From positions 1 through 64,000 of the forward strand of contig JAGGYC010000032.1 of assembly GCA_021162745.1 (NCBI GenBank): a stretch of 64,000 nucleotides of DNA, written 5' to 3'. The position numbers were made by a program, and so were the translations under genes. Shown here one piece after another: positions 20,818-30,301 of the stretch. The first letter of the stretch is position 1. Every line of letters starts with the position of its first letter. Origin of the DNA: Desulfuromonas sp. (lineage in GTDB: Bacteria; Desulfobacterota; Desulfuromonadia; Desulfuromonadales; Desulfuromonadaceae). The notes below the pieces were generated by a model that was not told where the DNA came from, did no database searches, and was given only the letters and a program-made list of their open reading frames with translations.

Positions 20818-22071
20818 ATGCGTTTTGATGAACTTGAACTACCCGAACTTGTCCAACAGGGGATTGATCAACTCGGTTTTACCGAACTGACACCGGTGCA
20901 GGAGCAAGCTGTGCCGCTGGCGTTGTCCGGTCGTGATGTTGCCGCCCAGGCGCAGACGGGCACCGGAAAGACGGCAGCATTTCTTATTGCCCTGTTTACC
21001 CGGCTGTTGAAAAATCCACAGTCGAAATCGCCTGCGCCCCGGGCATTGATTCTGGCGCCGACCCGCGAGCTGGTGGTTCAGATCTGTGAGGATGCCAAAG
21101 CCCTCGGTTGCGCTTGTCCGTTTACCATTTTGCCGGTATTCGGCGGTGTTGATTATGATCGCCAGCGCAAGGCTCTTGTCGCTGGCGTCGATGTGATTGT
21201 CGCTACCCCAGGTCGCTTAATTGATTACGCCAAGCAAAAGGTCTTCTCGTTCAAGCAGATCGAGGTGCTGGTGATCGATGAGGCCGACCGCATGTTTGAT
21301 ATGGGCTTCATCAGCGACCTGCGTTTTATTCTGCGCCGTCTCCCTTCTTACAAAGATCGACAGACCATGCTGTTTTCGGCGACACTGTCGCCACGGGTTA
21401 TGGAACTGGCCTATGACTTCATGAATGAAGCCGAGAAGGTGCAGATTGAACCTGAGCAGGTCACCGCTGAGCGGGTAGAGCAGATTGTTTATCATGTCGG
21501 ACGTAAGGAGAAACTTCCTCTGTTGCTCGGTTTGCTGCGCGATCGCATGGCTGAAGGGCGGGTGATGGTATTTGCCAACACCAAGCGTGAAACCGAGTAC
21601 GTTACGTTGGTTTTGCAGGCCAATGGGATCAAGGCGGCCCAGATCTCCGGCGATATCAGCCAGGTCAAGCGGATGAAGATCTTGCAGGACTTCAAAGACG
21701 CCAAGCTCAACGTGCTGGTGGCGACGGATGTCGCGTCACGCGGTATCCATATCGATGATGTTACCCATGTCGTCAATTACGATGTGCCCCAGGACCCCGA
21801 AGATTATGTTCACCGCATTGGTCGTACAGCCCGCGCTGGTGCCTCAGGTTTGGCCATCATGATGGCTGATGAGGATCTGGTCTTTCATCTGCCCGCGATT
21901 GAGGAGTACATTACGGCATCCATTCCCAGTGAGGTTCCTGAAGAGGAGTTGTTCTGCTGGAAATATAAGCGACCCGCGCTAAAGCGGAAGAAGCCGGTGC
22001 CGGTCAAGAAAAGTTCTCCAGGGAAGGGTTCTGCAAATCCAGCGTCGAAACGCCGCCCACGGCGCCGTTGA
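20818..22071 (+). CDS. rhlB: RhlB-like DEAD-box RNA helicase
   Basis: A 417-residue ATP-dependent RNA helicase. All core motifs are visible: the Q motif region FTELTPVQEQAVP, AQTGTGKTAAF near residue 46, PTRELVVQI, VATPGRLIDYAKQ, VIDEADRMFDMGF near residue 150, SAT, VFANTK, VATDVASRGIHIDDV and YVHRIGRTARAG. LIDYAKQ, DRMFDMGF and the tail LPAIEEYITASIPSE match Escherichia coli RhlB best. The C-terminus is short and basic. RhlB works with RNase E in mRNA decay; that link is not shown here. It is inserted between trpB and trpA and overlaps the next gene by one base. Confidence 0.88.
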   Translation: MRFDELELPELVQQGIDQLGFTELTPVQEQAVPLALSGRDVAAQAQTGTGKTAAFLIALFTRLLKNPQSKSPAPRALILAPTRELVVQICEDAKALGCACPFTILPVFGGVDYDRQRKALVAGVDVIVATPGRLIDYAKQKVFSFKQIEVLVIDEADRMFDMGFISDLRFILRRLPSYKDRQTMLFSATLSPRVMELAYDFMNEAEKVQIEPEQVTAERVEQIVYHVGRKEKLPLLLGLLRDRMAEGRVMVFANTKRETEYVTLVLQANGIKAAQISGDISQVKRMKILQDFKDAKLNVLVATDVASRGIHIDDVTHVVNYDVPQDPEDYVHRIGRTARAGASGLAIMMADEDLVFHLPAIEEYITASIPSEVPEEELFCWKYKRPALKRKKPVPVKKSSPGKGSANPASKRRPRRR

Positions 22072-22751
22072 TGCAGGGCTCTCTGGATTTGCCGGACTTG
22101 GAACACTGTCAACGCTGCCCGCGACTTGTTGACTACCTGGCGCAATTGCCGCCTCGCCGCGGTCGCCAGCGCAGCGAATATTGGAATCGTTCCGTTGCCG
22201 GGTTTGGTGATACGGATGCCCGCTTATGGTTGGTTGGACTGGCACCAGGTGCCCACGGTGCCAATCGCACCGGGCGACCTTTTACCGGCGACGGCGCCGG
22301 TGATTTTATGTATCCGTTGCTGCATGAAGGCGGATTCAGTAATCAGGCCGAAGCTACAAGTATCGATGATGGTTTGCAATTGATTGATCTCTATATCAGC
22401 AATGCCGTTAAATGCGTCCCCCCGGCCAATAAACCAACCGCCGCTGAGTTTAATACCTGCCGCTCTTATCTGGTTGAGGAATGGCGGCAGTTGTCAAATG
22501 TCCGGGTGATCCTGGCCCTGGGGCGCGATGCCTTTCTCAGTGTGCTACGGATGTTTAAAGAACTGGGGATGGTTGATCGGCCGGCAGACTATCCATTCAA
22601 GCATAATGGCTGTTACTTGTTGCCGAATGGCCAGCGGTTGTTGGCATGCTATCACACCAGTCGTTATAATGTGCAGACACGGCGGATGACGCCGGAACTT
22701 TTTCAGCAGGTTTTGACACATGCCAGGCAGCTGATGGATGATCAGAAATGA
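22071..22751 (+). CDS. Uracil-DNA glycosylase, family 5 (UdgB-like)
   Basis: A 226-residue base-excision repair enzyme. Motif 1, GLAPGAHGANRTGRPFTGD near residue 59, matches the family 5 (TTUDGB) form, with Ala-His where family 4 has an acidic residue. The C-terminal motif is CYHTSRYNVQTRRMTP. Cysteines in HCQRCPRL (residues 13 and 16), VKCVPPANKP and NTCRSYL fit the 4Fe-4S cluster of families 4 and 5. The ATG overlaps the helicase stop (TGATG), so the two are probably co-translated. The fold and family are clear; preferred substrate (uracil or other deaminated bases) is not. Confidence 0.85.
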   Translation: MQGSLDLPDLEHCQRCPRLVDYLAQLPPRRGRQRSEYWNRSVAGFGDTDARLWLVGLAPGAHGANRTGRPFTGDGAGDFMYPLLHEGGFSNQAEATSIDDGLQLIDLYISNAVKCVPPANKPTAAEFNTCRSYLVEEWRQLSNVRVILALGRDAFLSVLRMFKELGMVDRPADYPFKHNGCYLLPNGQRLLACYHTSRYNVQTRRMTPELFQQVLTHARQLMDDQK

Positions 22752-22832
22752 GATCGCTGTGATGTTTTTCCGCAGATGAGATATTAATCGAGTGGCCAGA
22801 GAGAAAACCATAAACATCGTTGGAGAAAACGG

Positions 22833-22862
22833 TTGAAAGCGATGTCGTCATTGAACTACACT
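22833..22862 (+). promoter_or_regulatory. Candidate sigma-70 promoter for trpA
   Basis: TTGAAA (22833-22838), an 18-base spacer and TACACT (22857-22862) lie in the 143-base gap between the glycosylase gene and trpA. The gap is far longer than others in this operon. Five of six and four of six consensus bases match. Transcription would start near 22869, about 25 bases before trpA. Confidence 0.4.
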
Positions 22863-22894
22863 GGCAAAATTGAGTTGAATATGAAGGGGCTGTT

Positions 22895-23707
22895 GTGGGC
22901 CGTATAGAAGATACTTTTGAGCAACTGAAAAAAAACAATCGCAAAGCGCTGATTCCGTTTATTACGGCGGGTGACCCGGATCTGGCAACAACCGAGCAGA
23001 CTATTCTGACCCTCGTTGACGCTGGTGCCGATATTATCGAGCTGGGAATGCCCTTTTCGGATCCCATGGCCGATGGGCCGACCATTCAGGCGGCGTCGGA
23101 GCGTGCGTTGGCTTCAGGAACAACCCTTGACGCGGTCCTGGATCTCGTTGAACGTGTCCGCGAGTACAGTCAGGTTCCGATTGTCCTGATGGGGTACTAT
23201 AATCCCGTTTTCCGCTATGGTGCCGAAATGTTTGCCCGTCGCGCCCGGCAGGCCGGGGTTGATGCCCTGCTGCTGGTTGACTTGCCGGCGGAAGAACAGG
23301 ATGAATTACGCACTTTTTTAGCCCCTGAGGGGATTCATCTGATCACCTTGCTGGCTCCCACCACTCCGGCTGAGCGAACAACACAGTTGTTGGCTTCGGC
23401 CCAAGGGTTCGTCTACTATGTGTCGATGACAGGGGTGACGGGAACCACCAAAGTTGACAGTGCAGCGATTGAAACACGTGTGCTGCGCTTACGTGAGCAG
23501 AGTCCAGTGCCGGTAGCCGTTGGCTTCGGAATTACTACCGCTGAAGATGCTGCTTCTATCGCGCGTTTCTCCGATGCTGTTGTTGTCGGGAGCGCTTTGG
23601 TTAAAATTATTCATCAGCACGCTGATTCACCCCGTTTGCAGGAGGAAGTTCATCACTTTGTGGCTGAGCTCAAACAGGGTGTCAACAGTGCAACTGATAA
23701 TCATTAA
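22895..23707 (+). CDS. trpA: Tryptophan synthase alpha chain
   Basis: A 270-residue TIM-barrel lyase that splits indole-3-glycerol phosphate and passes indole to TrpB. The catalytic Glu lies in IIELGMPFSDPMADGPTIQ near residue 49 and the Asp near residue 60. GFGITTAEDAASI and VVVGSALVKII form the phosphate site. The start is GTG with GAAGGGG at 22883-22889 upstream. It is 2.1 kb from trpB, with a helicase and a glycosylase gene between them. Confidence 0.95.
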   Translation: MGRIEDTFEQLKKNNRKALIPFITAGDPDLATTEQTILTLVDAGADIIELGMPFSDPMADGPTIQAASERALASGTTLDAVLDLVERVREYSQVPIVLMGYYNPVFRYGAEMFARRARQAGVDALLLVDLPAEEQDELRTFLAPEGIHLITLLAPTTPAERTTQLLASAQGFVYYVSMTGVTGTTKVDSAAIETRVLRLREQSPVPVAVGFGITTAEDAASIARFSDAVVVGSALVKIIHQHADSPRLQEEVHHFVAELKQGVNSATDNH

Positions 23708-23719
23708 GTGAGGTAACTC

Positions 23720-24568
23720 ATGTCCTGGTTTAGTCGTAAAAAAGCGCCGATTTCGGCCGTTGAGAAGAAGACTGTTCAGATGCCCGAAGGGCTGTGGACC
23801 AAGTGTAAAAACTGTAACGAAATTATCTATGCCAAAGAGATTGAACGTAATCTCAATGTTTGCCCCAAGTGTGATTATCACTTCAGGATCAGTGCCCGTG
23901 CCCGTATCGACCTGGTACTCGATAAGGATTCTTTTGTCGAGATGGATGCCGATCTGCAGTCTATCGACTTCCTCGATTTTAAAGACTCGAAGAAGTACAA
24001 AGATCGGATCAAAGCCTCAGTGGCCAAGGCCGGTGGCGGTGATGCCGTGATCTGTGGCGAAGGTACCATTGACGACCTGCCGGTCGTTGTTTCGGTGTTT
24101 GATTTCAGTTTTATGGGTGGCAGCATGGGTTCGGTGGTTGGTGAAAAAATCACTCGTGCCATCGAAAAAGGGCTGGAGCTTGGTGCGCCGGTGATCATAT
24201 TTTCCTGTTCCGGCGGTGCGCGGATGCAGGAGAGTATCTTGTCACTGATGCAGATGGCTAAAACCTGTGCGGCTCTGGCCAAATTGAAAGCGGCGGGTAT
24301 CCCCTTTGTTTCGGTTCTGACTGATCCGACTACCGGCGGTGTTACCGCCAGTTTCGCCATGCTCGGTGATATCAATATGACCGAACCCCGGGCCCTGATC
24401 GGCTTTGCCGGCCCGCGTGTTATTGAGCAGACCATTCGCCAAAAATTGCCCGAAGGGTTCCAGCGTTCCGAATACCTGCTTGAGCACGGTATGATTGATG
24501 TGATCGTCCGTCGTCAGGAGATGAAGCAGCGCCTGTCGCAAATGCTGCGGATCTTTACCAAGAGTTGA
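23720..24568 (+). CDS. accD: Acetyl-CoA carboxylase carboxyltransferase subunit beta
   Basis: A 282-residue beta subunit that, with AccA, transfers CO2 from biotin to acetyl-CoA, the first step of fatty-acid synthesis. The N-terminal zinc ribbon has CKNC near residue 33 and CPKC near residue 52. The crotonase-like core holds [18 protein letters not shown] near residue 162 and [16 protein letters not shown] near residue 195. It follows trpA closely and precedes folC, a common order in proteobacteria. Confidence 0.96.
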   Translation: MSWFSRKKAPISAVEKKTVQMPEGLWTKCKNCNEIIYAKEIERNLNVCPKCDYHFRISARARIDLVLDKDSFVEMDADLQSIDFLDFKDSKKYKDRIKASVAKAGGGDAVICGEGTIDDLPVVVSVFDFSFMGGSMGSVVGEKITRAIEKGLELGAPVIIFSCSGGARMQESILSLMQMAKTCAALAKLKAAGIPFVSVLTDPTTGGVTASFAMLGDINMTEPRALIGFAGPRVIEQTIRQKLPEGFQRSEYLLEHGMIDVIVRRQEMKQRLSQMLRIFTKS

Positions 24569-24570
24569 GT

Positions 24571-25845
24571 ATGACACCTGCGCAGACATTGGAGTTTCTC
24601 TACGGGCTCCAGATGTTCGGGATTAAGCTGGGCCTTGACAACATCAGGGCGTTGCTACAGTCAGCAGGTAATCCACAGGAAGATTATGGCATCATCCACG
24701 TTGCTGGAACCAATGGCAAGGGTTCGGTGTGTGCCTATCTGCAACAGATCTACCATGAAGCCGGATATCGCGTTGGTGTTTATACCTCGCCGCATCTGCA
24801 TCGTTTCAACGAGCGAATCTCCATCAACAGCCAACAGATTACCGATGAAGCGCTTGTTGCTCTGGTCGAGGAACTGCGTGAAAACAATTTAGAAGTGCCA
24901 GCGACGTTTTTTGAATTTACAACGGCGCTGGCACTTCTTTATTTCTCGCGGCAACAGGTCGATCTGGTGGTGTTGGAGGTTGGCATGGGCGGACGCCTTG
25001 ATGCGACCAATGTTGTGCAGCCGTTGGTGTCGGTGATTACCCCGGTCAGTGACGACCACGGTGATTATCTCGGCACGACCTTGGTTGAGATCGCCGCTGA
25101 GAAAGGTGGTATTATTAAACCGGGTGTGCCGGTGGTGATTGGCAAGCAGGACGAAGAGGCGTTAACCGTTTTGCAGCAAATCGTTACTGAGCAGCAGGCA
25201 CCCGCTTTTCTTTATGGTGACGATTACGTTGTCGATTATGTTCTCAATGGCGTCGCGGGCTCGTATCGTGTGATGACACCCGAGTGCAGTTGGGCGCCAT
25301 TGACGCCCGGTTTGCCCGGAGACCACCAGTCACAGAACATGTCGAGTGCATTGATGGTTGTGGATTGTTTGCAATCAAAGGGTTTTCCGGTCGCCGGCGA
25401 GGTGGTTTACTCTGCTGTTGCTGATACCCGCTGGCCTGGTCGGCTCGAATGGTGGCCGGACAGTCTGGTGCCTGTTCTGCTTGATGGGGCCCATAATGTT
25501 GCCGGTGCGACTGCCCTTGCTGCCTATCTTGCCGACCAAAAGATCTCGAAAATACGTTGGGTTGCGGGCTTTAAGGCCGATAAGGATATGGCTGCAGTGG
25601 TGACGGTTTTATTGCCGGTGTTGACCCGGGTTTACTGTGTGGCTCCGCCGGTGGAAGCGGCGTATCCACCAGCTTATGTGGTGACATTCCTCAACACTAA
25701 TGGTGTTGTTGCCTGTCGTTACGATGCTGTGGCTACTGCGCTGGCTGCGGCGCTGGATGAGTGTGAAGAGGATGAAGTGGTGGTCGTTGCCGGTTCACTG
25801 TTTTTGGTGGCGGCATGTCGTGAATGGCTGTTGACGAACGAGTAG
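24571..25845 (+). CDS. folC: Bifunctional folylpolyglutamate / dihydrofolate synthase
   Basis: A 424-residue Mur-ligase-type enzyme that adds glutamate to dihydropteroate and to folates. The P-loop VAGTNGKGSVCAYLQ lies near residue 46, and GVYTSPHLHRFNERI and LEVGMGGRLDATN follow, as in FolC. DGAHNVAGA near residue 308 is the C-terminal domain signature. I chose ATG 24571; a TTG two codons upstream overlapping the accD stop is possible. Confidence 0.93.
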   Translation: MTPAQTLEFLYGLQMFGIKLGLDNIRALLQSAGNPQEDYGIIHVAGTNGKGSVCAYLQQIYHEAGYRVGVYTSPHLHRFNERISINSQQITDEALVALVEELRENNLEVPATFFEFTTALALLYFSRQQVDLVVLEVGMGGRLDATNVVQPLVSVITPVSDDHGDYLGTTLVEIAAEKGGIIKPGVPVVIGKQDEEALTVLQQIVTEQQAPAFLYGDDYVVDYVLNGVAGSYRVMTPECSWAPLTPGLPGDHQSQNMSSALMVVDCLQSKGFPVAGEVVYSAVADTRWPGRLEWWPDSLVPVLLDGAHNVAGATALAAYLADQKISKIRWVAGFKADKDMAAVVTVLLPVLTRVYCVAPPVEAAYPPAYVVTFLNTNGVVACRYDAVATALAAALDECEEDEVVVVAGSLFLVAACREWLLTNE

Positions 25846-25851
25846 ACATAA

Positions 25852-27966
25852 ATGATGTGGAATAAAAGTCAGGTGAAGCATTGGGGGATCGGTTCGGTTA
25901 TCGGGATGAGCATGCTGCTGGTGTGTCTGTCCACAACGTCCTGGGCAAGTGCGCTGGAACAAAGTGATCAACCGGTGTCATTACAGGCCGATGTTCTTGA
26001 TTACGACCAGCCGACGGCGACGTACACCGCCGAAGGACAGGTGGATTTGCAACAGGGGACAACTCAGCTGTTTGCCGATAAGGTGCGCTACAATACCCTG
26101 ACCGGTGATGCCGAAGCCGCTGGTCATGTCGAGCTGCATGATGTCGACGGCCAGCTCTGTGGTGAGCAGATGCAGGTCAACATCAAGACCGGCGTCGGTG
26201 TCGCTGAACGGGCGCACGGCTTTGTAGCGGCGTATAATTTTCATCTTTCCGGTGACGAGATCAGCAAACTCGGTGAGTCCAGCTATCGCATTCGCAATGG
26301 CTTTTTTACCACCTGTGATGGTGAGCCCCCGGCGTGGAAGTTTGGTGCTCGCGATCTCAATGTCACCATTGGCGGTTATGCCAAGGCCAAGCACGTCAAG
26401 TTTTATCTGCACGATGTGCCGGTGCTTTATCTCCCTTATTTGGCCTATCCGGTGAAGCCTGATCGGGAGTCGGGTTTTCTGTTGCCGGGATTTGGTGTTT
26501 CCCGCGAGCGTGGTACCCAGATTTCACTGGCCTACTATCAGGTGTTGGCACGTAACATGGACGCCACGTTGTTTGTCGATTATTTTTCCGATATGGGTAT
26601 TGGTACCGGTCTGGAGTATCGCTACATCTTTGGCGATGACAACGAAGGGATTGCCAACCTCTATTATATCTCCACCCATGGTGATTCCTCCTACCCCGAT
26701 CTTGACGACCGCTTTGCCTATCGATGGGATCACCTGGGTACTTCGCCCGGCAATGTTCGCTTTAGCGCCGATGTTGAATACGTCAGTGATCGTGATTACT
26801 TCGAAGACTTTGGCGATGTCGCGGAGGAATACGATAAAGATGAGGTTGAATCGACCATTGCCCTGAGCAAACAGTGGGGCAACTTGAATCTGACCGGTGA
26901 GCTGTTGTACACCAAGGATCTTGACCTCGGTGCCGACAACGACAAGACGTTGCAGCGTCTGCCCGAGATTCAGCTCGATTACAGCCGCACCCGCCTGGGT
27001 GATAGCCCCTTCTATGTCAAGTTTGATTCGACATCGACCTATTTTTGGCGCCGTGAGGGATTAAAGGGGGAACGGATTGATCTGCGTCCGGCGGTTTCGG
27101 CCATCTTCCAGCCTGGAATGATGCTGGAGGTTGAACCTGAATTCGGCTTCCGCGAGCGACTGTACTGGACCTCGGATGAAGGGCCCGGCTTCGAGCATGC
27201 CGAAAATTACGATTTCTCTACCCGCTTTTCCACCCGCTTTGCCCGGGTATTCAATCTGGCCAATAAGACCGGTCTGACCAAGCTTAAACACAGTATTGAG
27301 CCGGAAGTGACCTATCTGTACACCCCGAACAACAAGCAGGCCGATCTGCCCTATTTTGACAGCGCTGATCGGGTCGATAATGCCAATGAGGTTGAATACG
27401 CCCTGATCAACCGGCTGGTTGGCCGTTTCGATCAGGAGACCGGAGCGGCGGATTATCGTGAGCTGGTTTATTTTAAGTTGTCGCAAACCCACGATTTCTG
27501 GTTGAGTCGCCGTGATCGGGAGGAGAAGAAACAACAGGACCGCTTCTCCGATATCCGCGCGGAGTTGATTGTGCGGCCTACAGCACGCTGGTTTGTCGAT
27601 CTCGATAGTGAGTATGATCCACACCGCAACGAGTTGACGAAGTTCACTGCTGAATCGGGGGCTCGCTACTCGGATGATAAGGGCTTTTCCGCCTCGTATC
27701 GTTACCAGGAAGACGATTCAGAATACCTGGCCACCACCATCAATCTGGACTGGATTCGGCCGCTGTATGTCACCTATGAGTATCGCTATGATCTGGTGGA
27801 AACTCACCGCTTGGAAAATGTGGTTGAACTTGAATATCGTGCCCAGTGCTGGAGCGTCTTTTTAAGCTACCGCGACCGCTTGGAAGATAACGAGATTATG
27901 TTGACGTTTTCTCTGGGGGGACTTGGTGCGATTGGTCATGTCGGCAGCAGTCTCAGTTCGGAATAA
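25852..27966 (+). CDS. lptD: LPS-assembly protein LptD
   Basis: A 704-residue outer-membrane protein that inserts lipopolysaccharide into the outer leaflet. A signal peptide of about 33 residues (hydrophobic core MSMLLVCLSTTSWASA) is followed by an OstA/LptA-like beta-jellyroll domain (residues about 40-140) with repeating ATYTAEGQVDL and YNTLTGDAEAAGHVEL strands. The rest is a long beta-barrel rich in aromatic residues, with PVLYLPYLAYPVKPDRESGF near residue 188. It ends the trp-accD-folC run and is followed by a terminator. Confidence 0.9.
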   Translation: MMWNKSQVKHWGIGSVIGMSMLLVCLSTTSWASALEQSDQPVSLQADVLDYDQPTATYTAEGQVDLQQGTTQLFADKVRYNTLTGDAEAAGHVELHDVDGQLCGEQMQVNIKTGVGVAERAHGFVAAYNFHLSGDEISKLGESSYRIRNGFFTTCDGEPPAWKFGARDLNVTIGGYAKAKHVKFYLHDVPVLYLPYLAYPVKPDRESGFLLPGFGVSRERGTQISLAYYQVLARNMDATLFVDYFSDMGIGTGLEYRYIFGDDNEGIANLYYISTHGDSSYPDLDDRFAYRWDHLGTSPGNVRFSADVEYVSDRDYFEDFGDVAEEYDKDEVESTIALSKQWGNLNLTGELLYTKDLDLGADNDKTLQRLPEIQLDYSRTRLGDSPFYVKFDSTSTYFWRREGLKGERIDLRPAVSAIFQPGMMLEVEPEFGFRERLYWTSDEGPGFEHAENYDFSTRFSTRFARVFNLANKTGLTKLKHSIEPEVTYLYTPNNKQADLPYFDSADRVDNANEVEYALINRLVGRFDQETGAADYRELVYFKLSQTHDFWLSRRDREEKKQQDRFSDIRAELIVRPTARWFVDLDSEYDPHRNELTKFTAESGARYSDDKGFSASYRYQEDDSEYLATTINLDWIRPLYVTYEYRYDLVETHRLENVVELEYRAQCWSVFLSYRDRLEDNEIMLTFSLGGLGAIGHVGSSLSSE

Positions 27967-27993
27967 CTTTATTGCGCAACATCATGGTTCAGA

Positions 27994-28030
27994 CAACAGC
28001 CGCTCCCATCAATGGGGGCGGCTGTTGTTT
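27994..28030. terminator. Bidirectional terminator between lptD and the THUMP methyltransferase gene
   Basis: A 15-base-pair stem, CAACAGCCGCTCCCA (27994-28008) with TGGGGGCGGCTGTTG (28013-28027), with a single G-U pair and a TCAA loop. A short TTT follows on the plus strand. It lies between convergent genes and touches the stop codon of the minus-strand gene, so it can serve both. Confidence 0.75.
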
Positions 28031-29135
28031 ATTGGGCTAACGGATAAAGGGCGACGTCCAGACCTCCATTACTGAATTTTAGAGATGGCGTCGTCGTGCT
28101 TTTGGTTTGTTGCGGAAGAATGACGCCACCTTGCCAGTCGTGAAAATCATCACGGAACTTTTCCTGAAGTTCTTGGAGTAATTGCGCCGGCGTCGCTGCC
28201 ATCTTCAATCGTTCGCCATAGGGGGGATTACTCAACCACAGCCCAGTGGCTGCTGTCGCTGCGCCATCATGGTAGTCCTGCTGGCGCAGGGTGACCAGGT
28301 CAATGACCTCGGCAGATTCACAGTTGTGGCGGGTCGCGGCAATGGCTTCAGCGCTGATATCGCCGGCGGTGATTGTTACCGTAACCTCGCGGCGCTGTTG
28401 CCGTGCTTCGATAAGTAACGACTGCCACAATCCTTGACGATAGCCCGGCCAGTGTTGAAAGGCAAAATCGCGTTGGCCTCCCGGAGGGCGGTTGGCGGCG
28501 ATCAGCGCGGCTTCGATGGCAAAGGTACCCGAACCACACAGTAAATCGCAGAAGTCTTTTCCGCCGTGCCAGCCACAGTGGAGCAGACAGCCCGCCGCAA
28601 AGGTTTCGCGCAGCGGTGCCGGGGTCATCTGGCCGCGATAACCGCGACGATGCAACAACTCTCCACTGCTGTCAATGGACAGGGTGCACAGGTCATCGTC
28701 CAAGCGGACAAAAATCTGTTGTGCCGGCAGTTCGCCAGGGGATGCTACTGTGCCTGATGAGCCAATAGCTTTTTCGATCGCCTCGCTGATGGTTGCCGCG
28801 ATGCGGTCGGTGTGGTTGAGGCGTGAGCTGTGGCATGTTACGCGAATGTGCAGTGGGGTGCCGGGTTTGATAAACCGTCCCCAGGGCAGGCGCGATGCCT
28901 TACGGAACAGGGTGGGGAAATCCCGGCATTTGATGGTTTCCAGGCGGACGAGTATCCGGCTGGCACAGCGTGTCCAGAGATTCGTTGAATAGAGTTCACG
29001 TAGTTTGCCGGAAAAGGCGATGCCGCCTCGCTCAATCTGTAGTGGAGCGCTGACGATTTTGGCTAATTCCGTCGCACAAAGTTGTTCAAAACCGGGTGAG
29101 ACGATGGCAAAAAACTGTTCGGTGGTATTTTTCAT
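28029..29135 (-). CDS. THUMP-domain class I RNA methyltransferase (RlmL N-terminal/TrmN-like)
   Basis: A 368-residue SAM-dependent methyltransferase. The N-terminal ferredoxin-like/THUMP region (residues about 1-160) has IERGGIAFSGKL. The catalytic domain has DLLCGSGTFAIEAALIA near residue 200 (SAM loop) and LWLSNPPYGERLKM near residue 305, whose NPPY is the N6-adenine/N2-guanine methylation motif. It resembles the N-terminal half of RlmL, so 23S rRNA G2445 is a plausible target, but tRNA guanine methylation is equally possible. Start ATG 29135 has AGGAG upstream. Confidence 0.85.
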   Translation of the reverse strand: MKNTTEQFFAIVSPGFEQLCATELAKIVSAPLQIERGGIAFSGKLRELYSTNLWTRCASRILVRLETIKCRDFPTLFRKASRLPWGRFIKPGTPLHIRVTCHSSRLNHTDRIAATISEAIEKAIGSSGTVASPGELPAQQIFVRLDDDLCTLSIDSSGELLHRRGYRGQMTPAPLRETFAAGCLLHCGWHGGKDFCDLLCGSGTFAIEAALIAANRPPGGQRDFAFQHWPGYRQGLWQSLLIEARQQRREVTVTITAGDISAEAIAATRHNCESAEVIDLVTLRQQDYHDGAATAATGLWLSNPPYGERLKMAATPAQLLQELQEKFRDDFHDWQGGVILPQQTKSTTTPSLKFSNGGLDVALYPLAQ

Positions 29136-29287
29136 GTAAGCTCCTATTGCGGGTGCGGCAGCTTAGCATATCCGATCAACGGCTGGATAGGGTTCAGCGG
29201 CAATTTCATGTTGAGATGTTTGTGTTAATCTCTAAGTGAGTGGGGCTTCAAAGCTGTGATCAAAACCAATTATGACTGGAGAGGGGG

Positions 29288-30148
29288 ATGGGCATGGCAG
29301 AATTAGAGATCGATTGGGATTATTTACTTGAACGCCTGGAGCGGTTGATTGATCTTGGTGAGGCGTATCTGTCCCGCAGTGTTGAACACGACGAGCCCGA
29401 CCCTGATCTATTTGCTCGTGCTGCAGCATTTCGCTGGCAGTCCGACTCTCTGGGTGGCGAAGGGCTCAGGCCGCTGGTTGCTCCTGATTATCAAGCCCTT
29501 GATGGTCTGGTGGGGTTGCAGCCACAGGTGGAGTCGATACGCAGTAATACGCGTCATTTCGTTTCGGCAACTCCTGCCCATCATGTGCTGATTCGCGGTG
29601 GCCGCGGGATGGGGAAAACGGCGTTGGTGCGTGGACTTTTGCCCGAGTTTGTCAGTGCTGGACTGCGCATCGTTGAAATTCGCAGTGACCAGCTACAGGA
29701 TGTTGAAAAATTAGCCCTGTGGCTGCAGGATGTGCCGTTGTATTTTGTGCTGCTGTGCGAAGATGTCGATCTGCACGAAAACAGCCCTGGGTATCAGGCT
29801 TTGCTGACATTACTTAATGGTGGAATGGTGCGTTGTCCGCAGAATGTCTGTGTCTATGCCACCATGGCAACGGACTCGGATGGTGGTGAAGGCCATTGCG
29901 AGGCCATTATCTCGGAGTATTTTGGTGTGCGACTTCGGGTTACGGAGATCAATGAAGCGGCATATCTGGAGATTGTTCATGGCTTTGTCGACCAATATGG
30001 GCTCGATCGCCTCGATGAGATCGGCGAACAGGCCGCGTTGCGCTGGGGGCAACAGTGTCGTTTCCTCAGCGGCCGTGTTGCCGAGCAATTTGTTGTCCAC
30101 TATGCGGGCCAACAAGCAATGGCACCGCCGGCCGGGATTGAGCCGTAA
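29288..30148 (+). CDS. DUF815-like P-loop ATPase
   Basis: A 286-residue AAA-type ATPase. LDGLVGLQPQVESIRSNT near residue 77 is followed by Walker A RGGRGMGKTALVRGL near residue 104 and an acidic Walker B-like LLCEDVDLHENSPGYQ near residue 157. This layout matches the DUF815 family, whose role is not known to me; the partner or substrate cannot be inferred. ATG 29288 follows a GAGAGGGGG stretch, and a second in-frame ATG lies two codons on. It is divergent from the methyltransferase gene and followed by a J-domain gene. Confidence 0.75.
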   Translation: MGMAELEIDWDYLLERLERLIDLGEAYLSRSVEHDEPDPDLFARAAAFRWQSDSLGGEGLRPLVAPDYQALDGLVGLQPQVESIRSNTRHFVSATPAHHVLIRGGRGMGKTALVRGLLPEFVSAGLRIVEIRSDQLQDVEKLALWLQDVPLYFVLLCEDVDLHENSPGYQALLTLLNGGMVRCPQNVCVYATMATDSDGGEGHCEAIISEYFGVRLRVTEINEAAYLEIVHGFVDQYGLDRLDEIGEQAALRWGQQCRFLSGRVAEQFVVHYAGQQAMAPPAGIEP

Positions 30149-30200
30149 GCACAGTCTTTGATGGTGTCGATTTTAAACTTTGTTTCTGTTGTGAAACCAG

Positions 30201-30206
30201 TATAAT
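30201..30206 (+). promoter_or_regulatory. Candidate -10 element for the J-domain gene
   Basis: A perfect TATAAT lies in the 153-base gap before the J-domain gene. The matching -35 is poor (TTTGTT at 30179, 16-base spacer). Transcription would begin near 30213 and give a leader of about 90 bases. Confidence 0.35.
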
Positions 30207-30301
30207 GATGGCAGGCGAGGAACGCTGGCTATTCGGGTGCTGCCTGCTGCCCTTTATGTGGTACGTTTGCGGGATATTTTCCCTTCCCTTCAGGATCCGT
30301 T

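Noticed and set aside
26000..27600. Long minus-strand frames of 143 and 187 codons inside lptD
   Set aside because: They are shadows of the lptD reading frame with no plausible start, motif or regulatory signal.
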